NCBI RefSeq assembly: GCF_028737255.1
Contig: NZ_JAQZAN010000021.1
Span: 1-64,000 of the forward strand
Direction: 5' to 3'
From: Actinomycetospora straminea
GTDB lineage: Bacteria; Actinomycetota; Actinomycetes; Mycobacteriales; Pseudonocardiaceae
DNA length: 64,000 nt
Shown piece after piece: positions 29,015 to 38,674 of the stretch (the stretch's first letter is position 1; each line of letters opens with the position of its first letter). Below the pieces are notes generated by a model that had not been told where the DNA came from, ran no database searches, and worked only from the letters and a program-made list of their open reading frames with translations. The position numbers were made by a program, and so were the translations under genes.

Positions 29015-29579
29015 GACTCCTGCTTCTCTCGAGGGGTCTCGGGTCGTCGGACGGCGGTGGACCGTGGGGCCTCACCCCGTGGCGTTGCGCGGCGCGTCGC
29101 GACCTGCTGTGTCGGTGTCGACCAGCGGAGGGAGACACGCCGGGACGTCACAGGGCTCGGAGCACGGTTCACCACCATCCACAGGCGCCCTTGCGATGGT
29201 GCGGACCACTGCCGAGCGTGGCGGACGATCGTCGCGACCGGCCGTTGCAGCGCCACTCGACAGCTTCCGTTCGCACGAGGTGTGCGATCGATGCCGTGTA
29301 CACGAGTCCAGCACAGGCCCCATACCCGGTCAACCGCGACGCGGCCGTCCCGGGGGCACCCGGCCGGGCGGTGCGCCGCGTCCGCGCAGGTGACCGCCGG
29401 GGGCGCGGCGGCACCGTCAGCCGGGTCACAACGTCCGCCCGCCGGCCGTCACGGCCCGTCGACCGTCCGTGACCGATCGCTCGCGAGCCGGTCATCCCGG
29501 GCACCGGGTCCGTAGGATGCGTGACCGGAACCACAGGACGCCTGGACACACCAGGTCGAGGTCTCAGGAGGCCACGGAC
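29015..29579. other. 565-bp divergent intergenic region (ahcY / acyl-CoA synthetase)
   Basis: This is the longest non-coding stretch and is less GC-biased than the flanks. Short open frames on both strands lack codon bias and family features, so I do not call genes. A TAGGAT hexamer at 29513-29518 is a plausible -10 box for the plus-strand acyl-CoA synthetase, whose leader would be about 55 bases. The ahcY start has a GGAG ribosome site. I see no recognisable riboswitch. Confidence 0.6.
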
Positions 29580-31202
29580 GTGCTCGGACAGATGCAGGAC
29601 TACCCACTCGCCCTGCCGCACGTGTTCCACCGCGCCGAGCAGCTCTTCGCGCACAAGCCGATCGTCGGCGTGGGCGCCGGCGGCACGGTGCACCGCACCG
29701 ACTACGCGTCGTGGGCCCGGCGCGTCCGGCAGGCCGCGGCCGCGCTCGACACGCTCGGCGTCTCCCCCGAGGGTCGCGTGGGCACGTTCTGCTGGAACAG
29801 CCCGGCGCACCTCGAGCTGTACTTCGCGGTGCCGTGCAGCGGGCGGGTGCTCCACACGCTGAACATCCGCCTCTTCACCGAGCAGCTGATCTACATCGCG
29901 AACCACGCCGAGGACGAGGTCGTCTTCGTCGACCGGTCGCTGTTCGGCCAGTTCTGGCCGCACGTCGACGAGATGACGACGGTCCGCAAGGTGATCGTCA
30001 TCGACGACGGCGCGGACACCGCGATCCCCGACGACGAGCGCATCGTGGGCTACGAGGAGCTGCTCTCCTCGGTCGAGCCGTTCGCGGGCCGATTCGAGGT
30101 CGCGGACGAGAACCAGGCCGCCGCGATGTGCTACACGTCGGGCACCACGGGCAACCCCAAGGGAGTCGTCTACTCGCACCGCAGCTCGGTGCTGCACTCG
30201 ATCGCCGTGCTCATGGCCGACGTCGCCGGGCTCGTCGAGCGGGACACCCTGCTGCCGATCGTGCCGATGTTCCACGCCAACGCCTGGGGCACGCCGTACG
30301 CGGCGGTGTTCGCCGGATCGTCGATCGTCATGCCCGGCCCGAACATGACCCCGAAGGCGATCGCGGGCATCCTCCGCGACCACAAGATCACGGTCACGGC
30401 CGGCGTCCCGACGATCTGGATGGGTGTGCTGCCCGAGCTCGCCGAGGGCGATCTTCCCGACCTGCGCCTGCTGCTCTGCGGCGGGTCGGCGGTGCCGAAG
30501 GCGCTGTCCGAGGCGTGGCGCCAGAAGATCGGCCTGCCGATCACCCAGGCCTGGGGCATGACCGAGACCAGCCCCATCGCCACCACGGGCGTCCTCAAGA
30601 GCGTCCACGACGGCCTGTCCGACGACGAGCTCGCCGACGTGCGGGCCACCGCGGGCACCCCGTCGCCGCTGGTCGACCTGCGCATCTGCGACCCGGACTC
30701 CGGCGAGGTGCTCCCGTGGGACGGCGAGACCTCGGGCGAGCTGCAGGCCGCCGGGCCGTGGATCGCGGCGTCGTACTACCGCAACGAGGACGGCGGCAAG
30801 CAGTTCACCGAGGACGGCTGGCTCAAGACCGGCGACGTCGCGGTGATCGACCGGTACGGCTACGTCAAGCTCGTCGACCGCACCAAGGACCTCGTCAAGT
30901 CCGGCGGTGAGTGGATCTCCTCGGTCGACCTCGAGAACGAGATCATGTCGATGGAGGGCGTCGCCGAGGCCGCGGTCATCGCGATCCCCGACGAGAAGTG
31001 GTCGGAGCGCCCGCTGGCCTGCGTCGTGCCGAAGCAGGGCGTCGAGCTCACCCGCGAGGCGGTGCTCGAGCACATCGCCACCCGTGTGGCGAAGTGGCAG
31101 GTGCCCGACGACGTCGTGTTCATCGACGAGGTGCCCAAGACCTCCACGGGCAAGTTCTCGAAGAAGACCCTGCGCGAGAAGTTCGCGGGCCACCAGGCCT
31201 GA
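29580..31202 (+). CDS. AMP-dependent fatty-acid/medium-chain acyl-CoA synthetase (FadD-like)
   Basis: Activates carboxylic acids to acyl-CoA through an acyl-AMP. The AMP-binding signature YTSGTTGNPKGVVYSH starts near residue 184, the A5-type motif AWGMTETSP near 323, the hinge region GWLKTGDVAVIDRYGY near 418, and the catalytic lysine lies in STGKFSKKTL close to the C-terminus. The GTG at 29580 follows AGGAGG; upstream starts add non-conserved sequence. At 540 residues it is a normal FadD-like enzyme. Chain length is not predictable. It ends at a strong bidirectional terminator shared with the APC permease gene. Confidence 0.93.
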   Translation: MLGQMQDYPLALPHVFHRAEQLFAHKPIVGVGAGGTVHRTDYASWARRVRQAAAALDTLGVSPEGRVGTFCWNSPAHLELYFAVPCSGRVLHTLNIRLFTEQLIYIANHAEDEVVFVDRSLFGQFWPHVDEMTTVRKVIVIDDGADTAIPDDERIVGYEELLSSVEPFAGRFEVADENQAAAMCYTSGTTGNPKGVVYSHRSSVLHSIAVLMADVAGLVERDTLLPIVPMFHANAWGTPYAAVFAGSSIVMPGPNMTPKAIAGILRDHKITVTAGVPTIWMGVLPELAEGDLPDLRLLLCGGSAVPKALSEAWRQKIGLPITQAWGMTETSPIATTGVLKSVHDGLSDDELADVRATAGTPSPLVDLRICDPDSGEVLPWDGETSGELQAAGPWIAASYYRNEDGGKQFTEDGWLKTGDVAVIDRYGYVKLVDRTKDLVKSGGEWISSVDLENEIMSMEGVAEAAVIAIPDEKWSERPLACVVPKQGVELTREAVLEHIATRVAKWQVPDDVVFIDEVPKTSTGKFSKKTLREKFAGHQA

Positions 31203-31211
31203 CCCCGGACG

Positions 31212-31252
31212 CGACGGCGCCCCCGGAGCCCTGGGCTCCGGGGGCGCCGTCG
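31212..31252. terminator. bidirectional terminator between acyl-CoA synthetase and APC permease genes
   Basis: The arms 31212-31231 and 31233-31252 are perfectly inverted over 20 bases, giving an effective stem of about 18 bp with a tight loop. It lies between two convergent stops (31202 and 31264). Confidence 0.9.
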
Positions 31253-31263
31253 TCCGTACGGGA

Positions 31264-32820
31264 CTACTGCGGCTGGGTCGGCGGGGCCGACGGGCCGCCA
31301 CCTGGGTTGGCCACCGAGGCCTCCTCGCCGCGCTCGCGCTTGCCGAGCACGGAGTTCCGGCGCGAGTAGGCGAAGTAGATGACCACGCCGAGGACCATCC
31401 AGACGATGAACCGGATCCAGGTCTCGACGGTCAGGTTGATCATCAACCAGAGGCAGCTGATGACCGCGAGGGTGGCCACGAGCGGCAGGGCCTTGACGGT
31501 GAAGCTCCGGTGGAGGTCGGGCCGGCGACGCCGCAGGTAGACCGTCCCCACCGCGACCAGGACGAAGGCGAACAGCGTGCCGATGTTGACCATCGACTCG
31601 AGCTCGTCGATCGGGAAGAAGCCGGCCAGCACGGCGCAGAGCGTGCCGATGACGATCGTGATCGTCACCGGGGTGCCCCGGGAGCCCGTCTGGGCGAGCC
31701 GGCGCGGGAGCAGCCCGTCCCGGCTCATCGCGTAGAACACCCGGCTCTGTCCGAGCATCAGCACCAGGACGACGGTGGTCAGGCCGGCGAGGGCGCCGAT
31801 GGAGATCACGATCGAGGCCCAGTCGGCCCCGACGATCGAGAACGCCGTGGCCAGCGTGGCGCTCTCCTCGCTGCCGGGCGGGGTCGCGAGCTGGGTGTAG
31901 CTGACCATGCCGACCAGCACCAGCGAGGTCGCCACGTAGAGGACGGTGACCACGCCGAGCGAGCCGAGGATGCCGCGGGGCAGGTCCTTCTGCGGGTTCC
32001 TGGTCTCCTCGGCGGTGGTCGACACGGCGTCGAAGCCGATGAAGGCGAAGAAGACCAGCGACGCCCCGGCGAGCAGCCCGTAGATGCCGAAGGTCGAGCC
32101 CTCGCTGCCCGCGATCAGCGACAGCAGCGACGCGTCGGCCCCGCCACCGCTCTCCTGCTCGCCCCCCGGCGGCGGGATGAACGGGGTGTAGTTCTGCGCC
32201 CGCACGTAGAACAGCCCGACCACGATGACGAGCAGCACGACGGCCACCTTGATCGAGGTGATGATCGCGCTGACCCGGCTCGAGAGCTTGATGCCGAGCA
32301 CGAGGACGACCGTCAGGGCGCCGATGACCAGCACGGCCCCCCAGTCGAACGTCACCGGCCCCAGCTCGAGGGAGGCGGCGGTACTGCTGCCACCGAACAG
32401 CTCTCCCAGGTACTGCGCCCAGCTCTTCGAGACCACGGCCGCGCCGAGCGCGTACTCGAGGATGAGGTCCCAGCCGATGATCCAGGCGATGAACTCGCCG
32501 AACGTGGCGTAGGAGAACGTGTAGGCGCTGCCGGCCACCGGCACCGTCGAGGCGAACTCGGCGTAGCACAGGCCGGCGAACCCGCAGGCGATCGCGGCGA
32601 TGACGAACGAGATCGCGATGGCCGGGCCGGTGATGTCACCGGCGACGCGCGCGGTGATGGTGAAGATGCCGGCGCCGATGAGGACCGCGACGCCGAAGAT
32701 GGTCAGGTCGAGGGCACCGAGCTCGCGGCGGAGCTTGCTCCCGGGCTCGTCGGTGTCCGCGATGGACTGTTCGACCGATTTGGTCCGGAAGAGCCCGCCC
32801 TGCGGCTGGGTCGACGTCAT
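31264..32820 (-). CDS. APC-family amino acid permease (CAT/YfnA-like)
   Basis: A 518-residue membrane protein with about 12 hydrophobic segments. The first helix carries GVAVLIGAGIFTITARVAG, the substrate-site glycine motif of APC transporters; FFAFIGFDAVSTTAEETRNP near residue 265 is the hallmark of the cationic amino acid transporter branch. The C-terminus is a soluble Gly/Pro-rich tail. It probably imports amino acids by proton or sodium coupling; substrate not predictable. It stands alone between a terminator and the CDF gene. Confidence 0.93.
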   Translation of the reverse strand: MTSTQPQGGLFRTKSVEQSIADTDEPGSKLRRELGALDLTIFGVAVLIGAGIFTITARVAGDITGPAIAISFVIAAIACGFAGLCYAEFASTVPVAGSAYTFSYATFGEFIAWIIGWDLILEYALGAAVVSKSWAQYLGELFGGSSTAASLELGPVTFDWGAVLVIGALTVVLVLGIKLSSRVSAIITSIKVAVVLLVIVVGLFYVRAQNYTPFIPPPGGEQESGGGADASLLSLIAGSEGSTFGIYGLLAGASLVFFAFIGFDAVSTTAEETRNPQKDLPRGILGSLGVVTVLYVATSLVLVGMVSYTQLATPPGSEESATLATAFSIVGADWASIVISIGALAGLTTVVLVLMLGQSRVFYAMSRDGLLPRRLAQTGSRGTPVTITIVIGTLCAVLAGFFPIDELESMVNIGTLFAFVLVAVGTVYLRRRRPDLHRSFTVKALPLVATLAVISCLWLMINLTVETWIRFIVWMVLGVVIYFAYSRRNSVLGKRERGEEASVANPGGGPSAPPTQPQ

Positions 32821-32970
32821 GCGCGTTCCTCCCGGGGATCCAGCGAACGGGTGCGGCGGGACCCTACGCCCGCGCCGGGCCCGTCGAGCACGGACACGAC
32901 AGGATCGCTGACACGGAGTTCACCGCGCTGCACCCGACCGGCAGAACTCTCTGGTCCGTTCGACCCCGCG

Positions 32971-33927
32971 TCAGCGCGTCGGGGGCGTGGGGTCCAACGC
33001 CTCGCCGACCGGACCGGCGTCGGACCGGTCGAGGTCGGGCTCGAGGTAGACCAGCCGCGCCTCGGGCACCTCGGCGCGCAGCCGGGCCTCGGCGTGGTCG
33101 ATGGCCTCGGCGATCGCCTCCGCCGGCAGCCGCGCAGACACCGCGATCTTGGCGGCGACCAGCAGCTCCTCGGGGCCGAGGTACTGGGTGCGCAGGTGGA
33201 TGACCCGTTCCACGGGCCCGCCGACCAGGGCGTCGGTGATGGTGCGCCGCTGCGGGGCGCTGGCTCCCTCGCCCATGAGGAGGCTCTTGGTCTCGACGAT
33301 GAGGATGACCGCGATGATCCCGAGCAGGACACCGATGCAGATCGTGCCGATCGCGTCCCACACCGGGTCACCGGTGAGGACGCTGAGCCCGACCCCGCCG
33401 AGGGCGAGGATCAGCCCGACCAACGCGCCGAGGTCCTCGAGCAGCACGACCGGCAACTCGGGGTTGACCGACGTCCTGATGAACCCCCACCACGAGGCGT
33501 CGCCCTTGAGCTCCCGCGACTCCTTGACCGCGGTCCGGAAGCTGAACGTCTCCAGCCCGATGGCCACCAGCAGGATGATCACCGCGACCAGCGGCGAGGT
33601 CAGCTCCTCGTGCGCGGAGAGCTTGTGGATGCCCTCGTAGAGGGCGAACACCGAACCCAGCGTGAACAGCATCAGGGCGACGACGAAGGAGTAGAAGAAG
33701 CGGTCGCGCCCGTAGCCGAAGGGGTGCTGCTCGGTCGCCTCGCGCTTCGCGCGCCGGCGCCCGAGCAGCAGCAGCCCCTGGTTGCTCGTGTCGGCGACCG
33801 AGTGCACGCTCTCGGCGAGCATCGACGACGAGCCGGTGACGAGGAAGCCGACGAACTTGGCCACGGCGATGCCGGCGTTCGCCGCCAGCGCGGCGACGAT
33901 CGCCTTGCCGCCTCCGGATGCGGACAC
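32971..33927 (-). CDS. cation diffusion facilitator (CDF) transporter, ZnT9-like
   Basis: A 318-residue CDF protein with about six membrane segments. The metal site in helix 2 is visible as His42 and Asp46 (ESVHSVADTSNQ). In helix 5 the usual HxxxD is replaced by LLEDLGALVGL, a change seen in the SLC30A9/ZnT9-like branch, so metal choice may differ from typical Zn exporters. A cytosolic domain (about residues 215-305) ends the protein. It exports divalent cations (Zn, Mn, Fe or Co) by proton antiport in family members. Confidence 0.9.
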   Translation of the reverse strand: MSASGGGKAIVAALAANAGIAVAKFVGFLVTGSSSMLAESVHSVADTSNQGLLLLGRRRAKREATEQHPFGYGRDRFFYSFVVALMLFTLGSVFALYEGIHKLSAHEELTSPLVAVIILLVAIGLETFSFRTAVKESRELKGDASWWGFIRTSVNPELPVVLLEDLGALVGLILALGGVGLSVLTGDPVWDAIGTICIGVLLGIIAVILIVETKSLLMGEGASAPQRRTITDALVGGPVERVIHLRTQYLGPEELLVAAKIAVSARLPAEAIAEAIDHAEARLRAEVPEARLVYLEPDLDRSDAGPVGEALDPTPPTR

Positions 33928-34003
33928 GGGGGGCCTCCAGGGATGGACCGGGAGTGAGTTCCTGGTGAAGGTAGCGCGTCCGGGTGCCCCGCGACCCGTC
34001 CGG

Positions 34004-35254
34004 CTACCCGCCCAGACCGTCGGCGGCCACGAACGCCAGGGCCGGCCCGTCGACCGGCGCGACCGTGACCGGGCCGTCGCACGCCGGCAACCAGGCGGCC
34101 GTCCCCCGCGGCACCTCGCGGTCCTGCCCGCGCGACGTGCGCAGCCGGACGCGGCCCTCGACGGTCACGACGATCCGTGGCCCCTCGACACCGAGGGCGA
34201 CGCCGTCGTCGGGCAGATCGGCCTCGTCGCCGGTGAACGCGCAGCGGGCCAGGCTGAAGTACTCGGACGGCGTGAACCGCGTGACCGGTCCGCGCCCCTC
34301 GCCCGGCAGCAGCGTCGGCGGGCCCGGGGCGAAGTCGAGCACCCGCAGCAGCTCGGGCACGTCGACGTGCTTCGGGGTCAGCCCGCAGCGCAGGACGTTG
34401 TCGGAGTTCGCCATGAGCTCGACCCCGGCGCCCGCGAGGTAGGCGTGCGGCGAGCCCGCGGGCTGGTAGAGGCACTGGCCCGGCGCGAGCGCGAGCCGGT
34501 TGAGCAGCAGGGCCGCGAGCACGCCGGCGTCGCCCGGGTAGCGCTCGCCGAGGTCGAGCAGCGTGCGGGCCTCGGTGGTGAACGCGCCACGGGCGCGCGC
34601 GTGGGCGACGCAGCCGTCGAGCAGGGCGGGCACGATGTCGTCGACGGCGCGCTGCGGCAGCGTGATCCAGGTGGTGAACAGCGCGCGCAGGCCGTCGGCG
34701 TCGGGCTGGGCGGCGAGCAGCTCGGTGTGGTGGTCGAGGGCGCGCACGTCGAGGGCGCGCAGGAGGGCGACCGTCTCGGCCGGGTCGCGGAACCCGGCCA
34801 GGGCGTGGAACTCGGTGAGCGCGCAGAGCAGCTCGGGCTTCGGCAGCGGGTCCGGGTAGTTGCGCTCCGCGGCCGTGCGCGGGACGCCGGCCGCCTCCTC
34901 GCGGGCGTAGCCGGCGGCCGCCTGCTCCGCCGACGGGTGCGCCTGCAGGCTCAGCGGCTCCTCGGCGGCCAGCACCTTGAGCAGGTAGGGCAGGCGGTCC
35001 GACCAGCGCTCACGGCGCGTCGGGCCGAGCGTGCCCGCCGGGTCCTCGCGCAGGACGTCGGCGAGCGAGCGGGTGTCTGCCCCGTCGTTCCCGGGCGCGT
35101 GCCCGGTCACGAGCCGCGAGGGCTCGTCGCGGTGCGCGCCGAGCCACAGCTCGGCCTGCGGGTGCGGCGACGGGACCTCCTCCCCGAGCAGCTCGGCGAG
35201 GTGCGTCCGGGAGCCCCACGCGTACGTGCGCACGCTGCCCCTGAGGACCTCCAC
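34004..35254 (-). CDS. manA: mannose-6-phosphate isomerase, class I
   Basis: Interconverts fructose-6-phosphate and mannose-6-phosphate, the entry to GDP-mannose for glycolipids and mannosylation. The zinc-site motifs are visible: QAHPS near residue 98, PKPELLCALTEFHALAGF near 135, and the signature QPAGSPHAYLAGAGVELMANSDN near 270. The GTG at 35254 begins VEVLRGSVRTYAWGS, the usual N-terminus. The length is 416 residues. It closes the manB - Trm112-like - Rv3256c-like - manA group, in the same order as mycobacteria. Confidence 0.95.
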   Translation of the reverse strand: MEVLRGSVRTYAWGSRTHLAELLGEEVPSPHPQAELWLGAHRDEPSRLVTGHAPGNDGADTRSLADVLREDPAGTLGPTRRERWSDRLPYLLKVLAAEEPLSLQAHPSAEQAAAGYAREEAAGVPRTAAERNYPDPLPKPELLCALTEFHALAGFRDPAETVALLRALDVRALDHHTELLAAQPDADGLRALFTTWITLPQRAVDDIVPALLDGCVAHARARGAFTTEARTLLDLGERYPGDAGVLAALLLNRLALAPGQCLYQPAGSPHAYLAGAGVELMANSDNVLRCGLTPKHVDVPELLRVLDFAPGPPTLLPGEGRGPVTRFTPSEYFSLARCAFTGDEADLPDDGVALGVEGPRIVVTVEGRVRLRTSRGQDREVPRGTAAWLPACDGPVTVAPVDGPALAFVAADGLGG

Positions 35255-35274
35255 TGTTCTGGTGCCCCTCGCGC

Positions 35275-36402
35275 TCAGGCGGTCCGGACCCCGGGCGTCC
35301 GCGCCCCGAGGGCGAGGCCGAGGTAGACCGCGGTGAAGTCGAGACGGGTGGCGAGCACGGCCGCGCGCAGCGCGTCCGGCGCCGGCCCCTCCCCGGCCAG
35401 GTCGACGTCGTCGATCTCCACGACGTCGGCGCCCGGGTGACGGGCCCCGACGTCGGCGACGAGCCGACGCACCGCGAGGTCCTCGCGCGCGGCCAGCAGC
35501 ACCAGCCGGGGCGGCGGGGCCGCCGGGGACGGATCGTCGAAGGGGTCGGCGAAGATCGACGCCTCCCCCGCGCTCTCCTGCAGCCGGGCGCGCAGCGCCG
35601 GCTGGGCGCTCGCCGCGGCGACGGTGGTGGCCTGGGCGACGACGCCGGCGTGGGTGGCCAGCACCGTCGCGCCGTAGCCCGCGAGCAGGCCCGCGATCGG
35701 GTCCGCGCCCCACAGCAGCGGGGTGCGCTCGGCCAGGCGCAGGGCCAGGCTCTTCGCCGGGTTGACGAACGCCTCGCCCCGCGGGCCGTCGCGCTCGGCC
35801 TCGGCGTCGAGGCGGTCGGCGAGGGCGTCGAGGTCGAGGGCGAGCAGGTCGAGGGCGCGGGCGACGCCCAGCCCGGTCGCGAGGACCGTCGCCGTGTCGA
35901 GCCCGTCGAGGTCCTCGCCCGGCACACCGAACGTCATCCGCGGCGCGACCGCGAGCACCCGTCCCGCGCCGGCGGCGGCGACCGGACCCTCGACCGGGCC
36001 GCCGAGCACCACGTGCGCGCCCCGGCGCACCGCGCGGTGCACCGACTCGGCGAGGTCGGCCTCCACCGGGTCGCCCTCGCGGCCGCGGTGGGTGGCGACG
36101 ACGACGTCGAGCGGGCCCAGCCACGGCGGCGCGACCCCGCTGACGATCACCGGCAGCGGCGCGGTGGGCGTGAGCAGGGCCGCGAGCAGGCGGCACGCGG
36201 ACTCGGTGGTGCCGGGCCGCGTCAGCAGCACCAGCGCGCGGGGGCGCAGGCCCGCGAGCTCGCGGTCCACGCCGGCCTCGCGGGCGGCCTCCGCGGTCGC
36301 CCGGACCTGGGCGCCCGCGGTCGCCACCGCGCGCAGCACGCCGTCACGGTCGGCGGCGAGCAGGCGCGTCTCGTCGGAGAGCAGGGCGTCGTCGAGCACC
36401 AC
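35275..36402 (-). CDS. SIS/phosphosugar isomerase-like protein (Rv3256c-type)
   Basis: A 375-residue protein of the conserved actinobacterial family between manA and manB. It has two alpha/beta halves: strands RALVLLTRP and PLPVIVSG in the first, and PRLVLLAARED in the second, resembling a degraded sugar-isomerase (SIS) fold. No catalytic residues can be assigned with confidence. Its start is 3 bases after the stop of the Trm112-like gene, and manA follows after 20 bases, so it belongs to the mannose operon. A role in mannose-phosphate metabolism is an inference from context. Confidence 0.8.
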   Translation of the reverse strand: MVLDDALLSDETRLLAADRDGVLRAVATAGAQVRATAEAAREAGVDRELAGLRPRALVLLTRPGTTESACRLLAALLTPTAPLPVIVSGVAPPWLGPLDVVVATHRGREGDPVEADLAESVHRAVRRGAHVVLGGPVEGPVAAAGAGRVLAVAPRMTFGVPGEDLDGLDTATVLATGLGVARALDLLALDLDALADRLDAEAERDGPRGEAFVNPAKSLALRLAERTPLLWGADPIAGLLAGYGATVLATHAGVVAQATTVAAASAQPALRARLQESAGEASIFADPFDDPSPAAPPPRLVLLAAREDLAVRRLVADVGARHPGADVVEIDDVDLAGEGPAPDALRAAVLATRLDFTAVYLGLALGARTPGVRTA

Positions 36403-36405
36403 GGC

Positions 36406-36615
36406 TCACCCCTGCGCCGACTGCTCGGGGCCCCCGGTCGCCTCGGACAACAGGAGCACCGGGATCCCGTCGGTGACGGGGTAGCGACGACCGCAGACCG
36501 TGCAGGTGAGGGCCGCCGCGTCGGCGTCCTCGGGCGTGCCGGGGCGCAGCGCCCCGTGGTCCGGCGCGGGGCACGCCAGGATCTCCAGCAGGTCGGCGTC
36601 CAGACCGAGCGGCAT
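36406..36615 (-). CDS. Trm112 family / UPF0434 small zinc-ribbon-like protein
   Basis: A 69-residue protein: LLEILACPAPDHGAL at the N-terminus, TCTVCGRRYPVTDGIPVLL in the centre. The CP...D and CxxC...YPV-x-DGIPVLL pattern is that of Trm112/YcaR proteins, which in other organisms activate methyltransferases. The first zinc half-site here has one Cys (ACPAPDH) rather than two, so metal binding may be weakened. Tightly packed between manB and the Rv3256c-type gene. Confidence 0.88.
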   Translation of the reverse strand: MPLGLDADLLEILACPAPDHGALRPGTPEDADAAALTCTVCGRRYPVTDGIPVLLLSEATGGPEQSAQG

Positions 36616-36638
36616 CCGGGGTCTCCTCCTCGGTCGGG

Positions 36639-38078
36639 TCAGCCGCGGACGAGGCCCAGGACCTCGTCGCGCAGCGCGGCCACGGCGTCGTCGTCGGCGG
36701 CCTCGACGTTGAGCCGCAGCAGCGGCTCCGTGTTGGACGGGCGCAGGTTGAACCAGGAGCCGTCGGCGAAGCTGACGGTCAGCCCGTCGAGGTCGTCGGT
36801 GGTGACGCCCTCGCGCGCGCCGAACGTCTGCTCGACCTCGGCCATCACGGCACGCGGGTCGTCGACCGTGGAGTTCACCTCGCCCGACGCGGCGTACCGC
36901 GAGTACTGCGCCATGAGCTCCGAGAGCGGCCCGTCCTGCTCGCCGAGGGCGGCCAGGACGTGCAGGGCCGCGAGCATGCCGGAGTCGGCGTTCCAGAAGT
37001 CGCGGAAGTAGTAGTGCGCCGAGTGCTCGCCGCCGAAGATCGCGCCCGTCTCGGCCATGGTGGCCTTGATGAACGAGTGGCCCACGCGGCTGCGCTCCGG
37101 CGTCCCGCCGGCCTCGGTGATGATCTCCGGGACGGCGCGCGAGGTGATCAGGTTGTGGATCACCGTCGAGCCCGGGTGCTTGCCCAGCTCGCGGGTGGCG
37201 ACCAGGGCGGTGATCGCGCTCGGGCTGACCGCGTCGCCCTTCTCGTCGACGAGGAACACCCGGTCGGCGTCGCCGTCGAAGGCGAGCCCGGCGTCGACGC
37301 GCCCGAGGGTGATGACCTCGCGCTGCAGGTCGCGCAGGTTGTCCGGGTCGAGCGGGTTGGCCTCGTGGTTCGGGAAGCTGCCGTCGAGCTCGAAGTAGAG
37401 CGGGTAGACCTCGATCGGGAGCGGGTCGAGCACCGCGGGCACGGTGTGGCCGGCCATGCCGTTGCCGGCGTCGATGACCAGCGACAGCGAGCGGATGCCC
37501 GAGAGGTCGACCAGCGAGCGCAGGAAGGCCGCGTAGTCGGCGAGCATGTCGCGGTGGGTGACGCTGCCGCGCTCGGCGGCGGACACGTCGGGGGTCGCCT
37601 CGCCGGGCCCGCGGTCGAGCAGCGCGGCGATCTCGTCGAGCCCGGAGTCCTGCCCCACGGGCGAGGCGCCGGCGCGGCAGAGCTTGATGCCGTTGTAGGT
37701 CGCCGGGTTGTGGCTCGCGGTGAACATCGCGCCGGGCATCGCGAGGGCGCCCGAGGCGTAGTAGAGCATGTCGGTGCTGGCCAGGCCGATGTGCACGACG
37801 TCGACGCCGAGCGCCGTCACGCCCTCGGCGAAGGCGCCGGCGAGCTCGGGCGAGGACTCGCGCATGTCGTGGGCGACGACGAGGCCCTTGCCGCCGCCGA
37901 GACCGGTGCCGGAGCCGTCCGCCTGCTCGTCGAGGAGCACCCGCGCGAACGCGGCACCGACGTCGCGGACGAACGTGGCGTCGAGCTGGCTGCCCACGAG
38001 ACCGCGGATGTCGTACGCCTTGACGACCTGGTCGATCACCTGGGCACGGTCGGGTGCCGAGGACTGCGCGCTGGCCAC
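36639..38078 (-). CDS. manB: phosphomannomutase/phosphoglucomutase
   Basis: Converts mannose-6-phosphate to mannose-1-phosphate. Visible: YDIRG near residue 22, the phosphoserine loop TASHNPATYNGIK near residue 120, the metal loop DGDADR near 245, the sugar loop GGEHSAHYYF near 348, and the phosphate loop RPSNTEPLLRL near the end. The 479 residues are family-typical. It supplies the substrate of the manC-type enzyme at 48852 and is the first gene of the mannose operon. Confidence 0.95.
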   Translation of the reverse strand: MASAQSSAPDRAQVIDQVVKAYDIRGLVGSQLDATFVRDVGAAFARVLLDEQADGSGTGLGGGKGLVVAHDMRESSPELAGAFAEGVTALGVDVVHIGLASTDMLYYASGALAMPGAMFTASHNPATYNGIKLCRAGASPVGQDSGLDEIAALLDRGPGEATPDVSAAERGSVTHRDMLADYAAFLRSLVDLSGIRSLSLVIDAGNGMAGHTVPAVLDPLPIEVYPLYFELDGSFPNHEANPLDPDNLRDLQREVITLGRVDAGLAFDGDADRVFLVDEKGDAVSPSAITALVATRELGKHPGSTVIHNLITSRAVPEIITEAGGTPERSRVGHSFIKATMAETGAIFGGEHSAHYYFRDFWNADSGMLAALHVLAALGEQDGPLSELMAQYSRYAASGEVNSTVDDPRAVMAEVEQTFGAREGVTTDDLDGLTVSFADGSWFNLRPSNTEPLLRLNVEAADDDAVAALRDEVLGLVRG

Positions 38079-38215
38079 CCCGTCAGCCTATCGGCGCGGA
38101 CGGGCCGCCGCGCCCGCCGGGCGGGCACGTCCGCCGATGGGTGAACGATCGTGGACGACCGGATCGCTCCTGGTGGCAGCAGGGGTACCGGGGCCGGATC
38201 CGGCCCGGTGGGCGG

Positions 38216-38674
38216 TCAGGACGAGGCGGGATCCGGCAGGACCCGGAGGTGGCCGCGACGGCCGGTGGGCGTGCTCGCGGGACCGCCCGCGAGGCCTCCC
38301 GCGACCCCGGTGGCGAGCCCCGGCAGCGGGGCGGGCGGCAGCCCGGGGCCGCCCCCCGATCCCGCGGTGATCCGGGGGCGGCCGTCGGTCTCGAGCGGGC
38401 GATCGGCCCGCCCGGCCTCGCGGACCGCCTCGGCCAGGGCCGTCAGGTCGTCGACGGAGGGCTCGGTGGGGAACTCGCCCTCGTAGCGCACGACCTCCCA
38501 GCCGCGCGGCGCGGTGAGGCGCACGGCGTGGCGTTCGCAGAGGTCGTATGAGTGCGGCTCGGCGCTCGTCGCCAGGGGCCCGACCACGGCGGTCGAGTCC
38601 GAGTAGACATAGGTCAGGGTGGCCACGGCCGCATGACCACACCCGGTCCGTGAGCACTTCCGCACTCCTCGCAC
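38216..38674 (-). CDS. DUF3499 family protein (Rv3258c-type)
   Basis: Begins with KCSRTGCGHAAVATLTYVY and continues through CERHAVRLTAPRGWEVVRYE, the DUF3499 signature with four Cys/His pairs suggestive of a small zinc site. The rest (about residues 75-152) is Gly/Pro-rich and not conserved. It lies divergent to the Rv3259-type gene, as in mycobacteria. An alternative GTG four codons further in would still keep the Cys motif. Function unknown. Confidence 0.85.
   Translation of the reverse strand: MRGVRKCSRTGCGHAAVATLTYVYSDSTAVVGPLATSAEPHSYDLCERHAVRLTAPRGWEVVRYEGEFPTEPSVDDLTALAEAVREAGRADRPLETDGRPRITAGSGGGPGLPPAPLPGLATGVAGGLAGGPASTPTGRRGHLRVLPDPASS

Noticed and set aside
29015..29110. Possible SAH or SAM riboswitch before ahcY
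   Set aside because: I looked for the SAH riboswitch core and for SAM riboswitch patterns in the leader; no match in sequence or pairing that I could support.
29191..29472. A 93-codon frame in the ahcY/acyl-CoA synthetase gap
   Set aside because: No codon bias, ribosome site or similarity; region is less GC-rich and looks regulatory.
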